Shown here piece by piece: positions 1 to 5,938 of a DNA stretch of 64,000 nucleotides (the stretch's first letter is position 1; each line of letters opens with the position of its first letter). The stretch covers positions 186,001-250,000 of the forward strand of contig NZ_JBQHDG010000014.1 of the NCBI RefSeq assembly GCF_052068095.1, written 5' to 3'. The stretch is from Phytohabitans sp052068095. GTDB taxonomy: Bacteria > Actinomycetota > Actinomycetes > Mycobacteriales > Micromonosporaceae. A program made the position numbers and the translations under genes. Under the pieces are notes generated by a model, which ran no database searches, was not told the origin of the DNA, and saw only the letters and a program-made list of their open reading frames with translations.

Positions 1-233
1 ACGTGCAGCTCGGCGCCGCCGCCCACCACGAGGGCGAGGCCTCGATGAACAACCTGATGGTGGCCCGCGCGAAGCGCGTCGTCATCATCGCGGACTCGTC
101 CAAGCTGGGCGGCCACGCGTTCGCCCGGATCTGCCCGATCGAGCGGATCGAGATGCTCGTGACCGACTCGGGCGCACCTCCGGAGACCTTGGCCGCGTTC
201 GAGGCGGCTGGAGTGCGGGTCATCTCCGCCTAA
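1..233 (+). CDS. DeoR/GlpR-family regulator, C-terminal fragment (5' end outside window)
   Basis: Only the last 76 codons are present; the reading frame (first full codon at base 3) is open to the left edge. The fragment carries the end of a DeoR-type sugar-phosphate sensing domain: the stretch RVVIIADSSKLG followed by the CPIERIEMLVTD segment and a closing 'FEAAGVRVISA' is the usual C-terminus of DeoR/GlpR repressors, which bind a phosphorylated sugar in an ISOCOT-type fold and release an operator. The N-terminal helix-turn-helix is not visible, so the regulated pathway cannot be named. It ends 56 bases before an ABC exporter that does not look sugar-related. Confidence 0.85.
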   Translation, partial: VQLGAAAHHEGEASMNNLMVARAKRVVIIADSSKLGGHAFARICPIERIEMLVTDSGAPPETLAAFEAAGVRVISA

Positions 234-289
234 TTCGGGGCAAGATCGACGGGGCAGCGGCCCTGGTGCATACCGAGTATGTTGTCGGC

Positions 290-1261
290 GTGACAGCGGT
301 GCTGGAGATAGAAGGTCTGCGAAAGACCTACCGCAGCCGTCGTAAAGGCGCCCGGCGGGCGCTCGACGGCTTCGACATGGTGGTGGAGGCCGGCCAGGTG
401 CACGGCTTCCTCGGCCCGAACGGGTCCGGCAAGACCACGACGTTGCGCACGTTGCTGGGCCTCATCCGCCCCAACGGCGGCCGGATGGCGATCCTGGGCC
501 AGGAGGTGCCGGCCCGCCTGCCGGAGGTCGCCGGCCGGGTCGGCGCCATTGTGGAGAGTCCACAGTTCTTCCCGCACTTCTCCGCGCAGGACACGCTGTC
601 GTTGCTGGCCGACGCCGGTGACGTGCCGCAGGTCCGGGTGGCCGAGGTGCTTGAGCTGGTGGGCCTGCGTGACCGGGCGAAGGAGCGGGTCAAGACCTAC
701 TCCCTGGGTATGAAGCAGCGCCTGGCCGTCGCGTCCGCCCTCCTCAAAAGCCCGGAGCTGCTGATCCTCGACGAGCCGGCCAACGGTCTCGACCCGGGCG
801 GCATCCGGGAGATGCGCGACCTGATGCGGCAGCTCTCCGCGTCCGGCATGACGGTGGTGCTCTCCAGCCACATCCTCGGCGAGGTGCAGCAGATCTGCGA
901 CTCCGTCACGATCATCTCGCTGGGCCGGCGGGTCGCCTCCGGCCCGGTCGCGGAGGTGCTGGCGCAGCACTCCGGCGGCGGAGTCGTGGTGCGGCTGGAG
1001 TCCGCGACCGATCTTCCCGTGGCGGCGCAGGTGCTGGTCGCGGCCGGTGCGCGGGTCGACCTCAAGCCCGACCACCTGCTCGTCACCGGCGTCGAAAAGC
1101 CGGCGTGGGTCACCCGCACGCTGGCCGGCCGCGAGCTCTACGTGAGCGAGCTCGCCCCGGTCACCGTCGACCTCGAGAGCGTGTTCCTGGAGCTGACCGG
1201 CACCGCCCCGGTGGCCGGCGTGCACCGTCAGGTCGACCAGTCCGTGGAGGTGCCGGCATGA
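290..1261 (+). CDS. ABC-2 type exporter, ATP-binding protein
   Basis: This is a single ABC ATPase domain with Walker A GPNGSGKT near residue 42, signature YSLGMKQR, Walker B LLILDEPANGLDP and a switch His in LSSHILGE, followed by a ~90-residue C-terminal extension typical of drug or antibiotic exporters of the DrrA/BcrA type. I chose GTG 290 because a TATGTT -10-like hexamer lies six bases upstream, suggesting a leaderless start, and because the protein then begins just before the first beta strand; GTG 266 would add eight residues. Its stop overlaps the permease start (ATGA), so the two are translationally coupled. The substrate is unknown. Confidence 0.9.
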   Translation: MTAVLEIEGLRKTYRSRRKGARRALDGFDMVVEAGQVHGFLGPNGSGKTTTLRTLLGLIRPNGGRMAILGQEVPARLPEVAGRVGAIVESPQFFPHFSAQDTLSLLADAGDVPQVRVAEVLELVGLRDRAKERVKTYSLGMKQRLAVASALLKSPELLILDEPANGLDPGGIREMRDLMRQLSASGMTVVLSSHILGEVQQICDSVTIISLGRRVASGPVAEVLAQHSGGGVVVRLESATDLPVAAQVLVAAGARVDLKPDHLLVTGVEKPAWVTRTLAGRELYVSELAPVTVDLESVFLELTGTAPVAGVHRQVDQSVEVPA

Positions 1262-2283
1262 AGGGTCTGGTCAAGGCGGAGGTCCGTCGCCTCGCCAAGC
1301 GCCGCATCACCCGGCTGATGATGATCCTGCTGGTGCTCGGCCTGGGCACGATCGCGGTGGCCTTCTCCATCGCCAGCCACAAGATCGGCCCGACCCAGCT
1401 GGCCGCCGCGGAGGCGGACGCCCAGCGCGACTACGAGCAGGCTCTGCAATACCACCAGCAGATGGTCACCGAGTGCGAGGCGGCGAAGGCGCGCGGAGAG
1501 GACGTCACGCAGCGCTTCCCACCGGACTGCGGCAAGGAGGAGGGTTTCGCGCCGCAGCGCGAGCAGTTCGACTCGTCGTGGCACCTGCCGTACGAGTTCC
1601 ACTTCCGCGACCAGTTCGGCGTCTTCATCTCGGTGTTCGCCGGCATCGTGGCACTCTTCGGCTTCATCGTCGGCGCCTCGTACGTCGGTGCCGAGTGGCA
1701 CAGCGGCGGCATGATGAACCTCCTGCTGTGGCGCCCCCGCCGGCTCCCCGTGCTGTTCACCAAGCTGGGTGTGCTGCTCGGCGGCGTGCTCGCGGTGACG
1801 GTCGTGCTGGGCGCGGTGTGGACGGTCGTGTTCTGGTTCATGGGCAAGTTCGACGGGCAGACCGGCAAGATGACCCAGGGCGCCTGGGAGTCCTTCGCAC
1901 TCAGCGGCGCGCGCGGCGCCGGCCTGGTGCTCGCGGTAACCGCGATCGCGTTCGGCCTCGCGTCGGTCGGCCGCCACACCGCGATGGCCCTCGGCGTGGC
2001 GATCGGCCTCGGCGTGGTCAGCGAGATCGGCATACGGATCGCGCTGGGCATCGCCCAGGTCCGCTTCGCCGACCGCTGGGTGCTGTCCACGTACGCGCTG
2101 GCCTGGTTCGAAAAGCGGTGGGAGCTGACCGACTGGAACTCGTGCAACTTCAGCTTCAGCGGCGAATGCGAACCAGATAAGTTCATCGTCACCTGGCAGC
2201 AGTCCGCCCTGGTCTTCGGCGTGGGAACGGCCGCGGTGATCGCCGCGGCGGTCTGGCTGATGCGCAGCCGAGACATCACGTGA
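1258..2283 (+). CDS. ABC-2 type exporter, permease
   Basis: A 341-residue membrane protein partner of the preceding ATPase. An N-terminal cytoplasmic Arg/Lys-rich stretch leads into TM1 (around residues 22-38). An extracytoplasmic loop of about 75 residues with two Cys follows (C in VTECEAAK and in FPPDCGKEE). Further hydrophobic segments run to the C-terminus and end in a short basic tail. This is the shape of ABC-2 permeases of the bacitracin/lantibiotic resistance and antibiotic export class. The start ATG lies inside the stop of the ATPase gene. An upstream in-frame GTG at 1105 exists but would overlap the ATPase deeply and is not credible. Confidence 0.88.
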   Translation: MKGLVKAEVRRLAKRRITRLMMILLVLGLGTIAVAFSIASHKIGPTQLAAAEADAQRDYEQALQYHQQMVTECEAAKARGEDVTQRFPPDCGKEEGFAPQREQFDSSWHLPYEFHFRDQFGVFISVFAGIVALFGFIVGASYVGAEWHSGGMMNLLLWRPRRLPVLFTKLGVLLGGVLAVTVVLGAVWTVVFWFMGKFDGQTGKMTQGAWESFALSGARGAGLVLAVTAIAFGLASVGRHTAMALGVAIGLGVVSEIGIRIALGIAQVRFADRWVLSTYALAWFEKRWELTDWNSCNFSFSGECEPDKFIVTWQQSALVFGVGTAAVIAAAVWLMRSRDIT

Positions 2284-2292
2284 GGTAGTCTC

Positions 2293-2310
2293 TTAGCACT
2301 TCCGTGCTAA
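2293..2310. promoter_or_regulatory. Palindrome in the promoter region of the DUF3263 gene (possible operator)
   Basis: A perfect inverted repeat of seven bases, TTAGCAC-TTCC-GTGCTAA, sits 24 bases before the ATG of the DUF3263 gene and just after the stop of the ABC permease gene. The arms resemble the ends of a CIRCE element (TTAGCACTC/GAGTGCTAA), but the 4-base spacer instead of 9 and the lack of the inner TC/GA make HrcA binding unlikely. It may be an autoregulatory operator or a short terminator for the exporter operon; there is no T tract. Confidence 0.4.
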
Positions 2311-2333
2311 TCGATATCTCCGCGAGGCGCCTC

Positions 2334-2726
2334 ATGAAGCACCCCGCCGCCAACCCTCGCGCGCTCGACGCCGAGGCTCCCCCCACTGTGGAGGATGACC
2401 TCGACGTCGAGCCCGACACAGACCTCGACTCGGCCGCCGACCTCGACTCGGCCGCCGACCTCGACGCGGCTCCGGCCCCGGTCGAGGACGAGGTGCCGGC
2501 TCTTTCCGAGCGGGAGCTCCAGATTTTGGCGTTCGAGAGCAAGTGGTGGAAGCATGCCGGCTCGAAGGAGCAGGCCATCCGCGACGAGTTCGACCTGTCC
2601 GCGACGCGCTACTACCAGATCCTCAATGGACTGCTCGACAACCCGGCGGCGCTAGCCCACGACCCGATCCTGATCGGCCGGCTGAGGCGCATCCGCTCCA
2701 CCCGCGCCCGCACCCGCCGCCGCTAA
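2334..2726 (+). CDS. DUF3263 domain protein
   Basis: A 130-residue protein with an acidic, low-complexity N-terminus (about residues 10-60) and a C-terminal DUF3263 domain: ILAFESKWWKHAGSKEQAIR, then the helix-turn-helix-like segment FDLSATRYYQILNGLLDNP and an Arg-rich tail. DUF3263 is an actinobacterial family assumed to bind DNA through this helical part. ATG 2334 is preceded by GAGG at 2324-2327 with good spacing; GTG 2304 is inside the palindrome and is less likely. The N-terminal part contains an 18-base tandem repeat (two full copies at 2421-2456 and a third partial) coding for DLDSAA. Its stop codon shares bases with the stop of the convergent gene on the other strand. Confidence 0.8.
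   Translation: MKHPAANPRALDAEAPPTVEDDLDVEPDTDLDSAADLDSAADLDAAPAPVEDEVPALSERELQILAFESKWWKHAGSKEQAIRDEFDLSATRYYQILNGLLDNPAALAHDPILIGRLRRIRSTRARTRRR
2421..2471 (+). repeat. 18-base tandem repeat in the DUF3263 gene
   Basis: Two identical 18-base units (2421-2438 and 2439-2456) and a third, diverged partial unit (2457-2471) encode the repeated acidic hexapeptide DLDSAA. Identical copies of this kind expand and contract by slippage, so the length of the acidic tail probably varies among strains. Confidence 0.75.
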
Positions 2727-3325
2727 CGTGGCACTGAGCCAGCGACACAAATCGCGACGTAAGTCTCATGTCCACGATCGGCGCGTACATGTACGCCAAT
2801 TGTGAAAGCTGCTAGATCCGCAGTGTGTTCGCGTCCGTCAAAGAGCGAGTCGCGAACCAGTCGCGGGATCACCGACTCGAGCCGCGCGCCCGCCTCCAAG
2901 CGATAGCGCAGCAGGTCGTCCTCCGTAGGCATTAGATGATCTGTAAACGTATCGGTGGTCAGGGTTGGCCTGTGGTCCCTGTTGTAGTGTGCGCGCGCCG
3001 ACCTGCCCTCAGCTGCGAGAATCGCATAGAAGTCGTCCGGGCTCCCCGCCTCACGGATGCCCGCCGCGACGACCCACGGGCGATCGGCCTCAGGCCACAC
3101 CGCGCCTCTCCACCGCCGTACCTTGACCTTGAACAAGACGTGGTCATCGATAGCGCGGATGCGTTCGTGGGCGACGTCGTTCTTGCTGAACTGCTCCGTC
3201 GCCTTCCCTAGAATTGGATGATCTATCTCATCTAGTGGCTCGTCGATGGTGGGTAGGGGGAGCTTTAGATCATCGCGTAGACAGCGCAGAGTCGGGCGGG
3301 CATCTTCCACGCCGACGATTACCAC
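2723..3325 (-). CDS. Unknown protein coupled to a ribbon-helix-helix gene (candidate toxin-like partner)
   Basis: About 200 residues from GTG 3325, which overlaps the frame-corrected stop of the upstream antitoxin-like gene (GTGGTAA), a typical two-gene coupling. The protein is soluble and charged, with notable segments FSKNDVAHERIRAIDDHVLF, KVKVRRWRGAVW and LMPTEDDLLRYRLEAGARL. I do not recognise a named domain. Base composition is clearly lower in GC (mid-fifties by eye) than the flanking genes, which suggests transfer. The 3' end runs exactly to the stop of the convergent DUF3263 gene, so C-terminal truncation is possible. Position after an RHH gene makes a toxin role conceivable, but nothing in the sequence proves it. 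Confidence 0.55.
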   Translation of the reverse strand: MVIVGVEDARPTLRCLRDDLKLPLPTIDEPLDEIDHPILGKATEQFSKNDVAHERIRAIDDHVLFKVKVRRWRGAVWPEADRPWVVAAGIREAGSPDDFYAILAAEGRSARAHYNRDHRPTLTTDTFTDHLMPTEDDLLRYRLEAGARLESVIPRLVRDSLFDGREHTADLAAFTIGVHVRADRGHETYVAICVAGSVPR

Positions 3326-3593
3326 CTGATTCCGCCGAGCCGGTCTATATCTTGCGACGATACTGCGGTTATAACGGCAACGCGCGACTTGGTGGTGCCG
3401 TCCAGCACGCGCATGCCTCGGACATAGCGTTGTGGATCTCCTCGCGACGCTCAGCGAGATAGGCGCGGACCGCCTCGGCAACGAGGTCCTTCTTCGTCAT
3501 GCCGAGGAAGTGCGCGCCTTGCGAGATCAGCTCGTCGGTCTCGGGGTCGACCTTGAGAGGGGCCTGGCGCTTGGCGCGCGTGTCGGTTTCCAT
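3319..3593 (-). pseudogene. Ribbon-helix-helix antitoxin-like protein, frameshifted
   Basis: ATG 3593 follows a strong ribosome site (GGAGGTG, seven bases upstream). The frame begins METDTRAKRQAPLKVDPE and contains MTKKDLVAEAVRAYL, a typical RHH dimerisation and DNA-contact segment of type II antitoxins. After '...NAMSEA' the frame runs out into an unnatural Cys-rich tail and stops at 3369. If one base is missing near 3412-3418, the other frame continues in family style (RVLDGTTKSRVAVIT ... DRLGGIRW) to a TAA at 3319, overlapping the start of the next gene. So the gene either carries a real one-base deletion or the assembly has an error there. Confidence 0.7.
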
Positions 3594-3653
3594 ACGAGCA
3601 CCTCCGTTCACCGCACCGTGGTACCTCAGTACCTCAGTACCTCGGGTCAGCGC

Positions 3654-5861
3654 TCAGTGGGTGGCTTGCTGCTCGGCGTAGGTCTCCAGCCAGGCGACCT
3701 GGCCCGGATCCAATGACGGCCGCACGCGTTTCCGTGCGGTGGTTACGTGGACGGCGGTCACGGAGGAGGCCTCCAGGGACTCGCGCATCGCGGCCAGCGC
3801 GGCCTCGCGGATCAGCGCGGCGCAGTCGGCGGCGGAGAAGCCCTCCAGAGACGACGCCAGCGCCGTCAAGTCGACGTCTTCGGCCAGGGGGACGTTGCGG
3901 GAGGCGGCGCGCAGGATCTCGCCGCGGGCCTCGGCGTCGGGTGGTGGCACGTACACGAGGCGTTCCAGCCGGCCGGGGCGGAGCAGGGCGGCGTCTACCA
4001 GGTCGGGGCGGTTGGTGGCGCCGACCACGACAACGTTGCGCAGTTCTTCTACCCCGTCGAGCTCGGTCAGCAGGGCGGCGACCACGCGGTCTGTCGTGCC
4101 GCCGTCGGTGGCCTGGCCGCGTATCGGGGCCAGCGCGTCCACCTCGTCCAGGAAGACGAGGGTGGGGGCGGCCTCGCGGGCGCGGCGGAAGAGTTCGCGT
4201 ACCGCCCGCTCGCTGTCGCCGACCCATTTGGAGAGCAGCTCGGCGCCCTTGACCGACAGCACGTTGGCCTTGCCGGTGCCGGCGATGGCCTTGACCAGGT
4301 AGGTCTTGCCGCAGCCGGGCGGGCCGTAGAGCAGCACCCCGCGGGGCGGCTGCACGCCCAGCCGGGCGAAGGTGTCGGGATACGTCAGCGGCCACAGCAC
4401 CGACTCGGTCAGCACCTGTTTGACCTCGACCATGTCGCCGACGTCGTCGACGGTGACGGCGGCGAGCTCCAGTGTGGACTGTGCCATCGAGGTCGGGCGG
4501 ACGACCTCCAGCGCGGCTTCGAAATCGGCCATCGAGACGGTGGAGGGTGCGTCGTCGCCGGAGGAGCGGATGCGCAGCGCCGCGCGTACGCCGGCCTCTC
4601 GGGCGAGCGCGGCGAGGTCGGCGGCGACGAAGCCTGGTGTACGGCCGGCCACGTCGTCCAGCCGGACGTCCTCCGCGAGCGGCATGCCGCGGGTGAGGAC
4701 GGCCAGCTGCTCGCGGCGCATCGCGGCGTCGGGCAGGGCCACGGCTAGCTGCACGGCCAGCAGGTCTGGGCCGCGCAGCGTGGGATCGACGGACTCGGGG
4801 CGGCTGGTGGTGCAGATGACGGCGGCGCCGGCGCGGACGAGCTCGGCGATCAGCTGGCGGAACACCGTCGACAGTGGACCAGGCTGGTCGCGCGGTGCCA
4901 GCGCCTCCACATCGGAGACGAGGAGGACGGCCGGGCCGCTCTTGCGCACGCTCGCGGCAGCCGACCGGAGCCGGCCGGCCGCGTCGTTGTTGGTGAGCGC
5001 GGCCACCTCGGGGGCCCAGACGGTGGTCACGGTGGCGCCGACGGCGGCCGCGACCGCGCGTACGAGTGCCGACTTGCCCGAGCCGGCCGGGCCGGTGACG
5101 AGCACGCCGAGCGCGACCGTGGTGCCGAGCTTGGTGAGCACCTCGCGGTGGTGGAAGCCGAGGTCGAGCAGCTCGGTCAGCTCCTGCGCCTGGGTGCGCA
5201 GCCCCGGCAGGTCGTCGATGGACGGCGCTTCCTCGGCCGAAGCGGTGGCGGGTGGCTGCACCGCCACCGAGCCGGGCTCGTGCGTGGCCTGGCCACCGTC
5301 CCAGGCGACGACGGTGTCCATTGTGACCAGTGCGGCGTCAGCCGGCTCGACGGCACCGACGGTGAGCAGGGTGCTCGTCCACGCGTACCCCACTGTGTTG
5401 GCGAGGCTGCGCCGCGCGGCCTGGATGAGGGCGCGGACGCCGGACTCGGTCACCACGTCTTGGGGTAGGAGCGAGACGTTGTCGCCGGCGGTGACCACCT
5501 TGCCGAGCAGCGCGAGGCGGAGCATCTCGGGGGAGACGGCCGCGATGATCTCGGCGGGCCCGGCCAGCGTGACGCGGCGGGCGGCCACGACCGGCGCGGG
5601 CGCGACCGTGATCTGGCCGCCGTCGCGCACGCCGAGGTTGCCGAGGATGAGGTCGTCGGCATAGAGCAGGGCGCGGCTGGCGCCGGCCTCGGCGCGGGCC
5701 GCGATGCCGGCGGTCGCGCGCCGGCCGGTCATCCGCACCGGGTCGCCGGGGTTGAGGTCGAGCGCGGTCAGCACCTCGGGATGGAGCCGCACCACCCCTC
5801 GGCGGGCGTCAAGTGCCGCCGGACGCATGCTTGCGGTCAGCGTGAGATCGCGTTCGGCCAC
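3654..5861 (-). CDS. Cdc48/p97-like AAA+ ATPase
   Basis: A 735-residue protein with the Cdc48 plan: an N-terminal double-psi barrel region (about 1-90, with HPEVLTALDLNPGDPV), a first AAA+ module D1 (Walker A GPAGSGKS near residue 256) and a second module D2 (Walker A GPPGCGKT near 512, Walker B LVFLDEVDALAP, and arginine-finger style VDAALLRPGRLERL). D1 has a degenerate Walker B (VSDVEAL instead of DE), so D1 may bind but hydrolyse ATP poorly. Actinobacterial relatives (Cpa-type) form hexameric unfoldases. The C-terminus (EQQATH) has no obvious proteasome-docking HbYX motif. Monocistronic; divergent from the fused hydrolase gene. Confidence 0.88.
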   Translation of the reverse strand: MAERDLTLTASMRPAALDARRGVVRLHPEVLTALDLNPGDPVRMTGRRATAGIAARAEAGASRALLYADDLILGNLGVRDGGQITVAPAPVVAARRVTLAGPAEIIAAVSPEMLRLALLGKVVTAGDNVSLLPQDVVTESGVRALIQAARRSLANTVGYAWTSTLLTVGAVEPADAALVTMDTVVAWDGGQATHEPGSVAVQPPATASAEEAPSIDDLPGLRTQAQELTELLDLGFHHREVLTKLGTTVALGVLVTGPAGSGKSALVRAVAAAVGATVTTVWAPEVAALTNNDAAGRLRSAAASVRKSGPAVLLVSDVEALAPRDQPGPLSTVFRQLIAELVRAGAAVICTTSRPESVDPTLRGPDLLAVQLAVALPDAAMRREQLAVLTRGMPLAEDVRLDDVAGRTPGFVAADLAALAREAGVRAALRIRSSGDDAPSTVSMADFEAALEVVRPTSMAQSTLELAAVTVDDVGDMVEVKQVLTESVLWPLTYPDTFARLGVQPPRGVLLYGPPGCGKTYLVKAIAGTGKANVLSVKGAELLSKWVGDSERAVRELFRRAREAAPTLVFLDEVDALAPIRGQATDGGTTDRVVAALLTELDGVEELRNVVVVGATNRPDLVDAALLRPGRLERLVYVPPPDAEARGEILRAASRNVPLAEDVDLTALASSLEGFSAADCAALIREAALAAMRESLEASSVTAVHVTTARKRVRPSLDPGQVAWLETYAEQQATH

Positions 5862-5938
5862 CCGCCGAGAGTAGCCCGGCGGTTCATCCTGAGAGGCTTC
5901 TCAGCCAGGTCGGGGCGGCGCGCCGTACCGTTTGGCTC

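Noticed and set aside
230..1225. Long open frame on the minus strand opposite the ABC ATPase gene
   Set aside because: Shadow of the GC-rich coding strand: composition is His/Arg/Gly/Ala-rich with no domain, while the plus strand has a complete ABC ATPase. Many similar antisense frames over the window (for example 5837-7984, 16387-18042, 28980-30836) were dropped for the same reason.
1105..1257. N-terminal extension of the ABC permease from GTG 1105
   Set aside because: It would overlap most of the ATPase C-terminal region in another frame and adds only Arg/Gly-rich residues; ATG 1258 in the ATGA overlap is the natural start.
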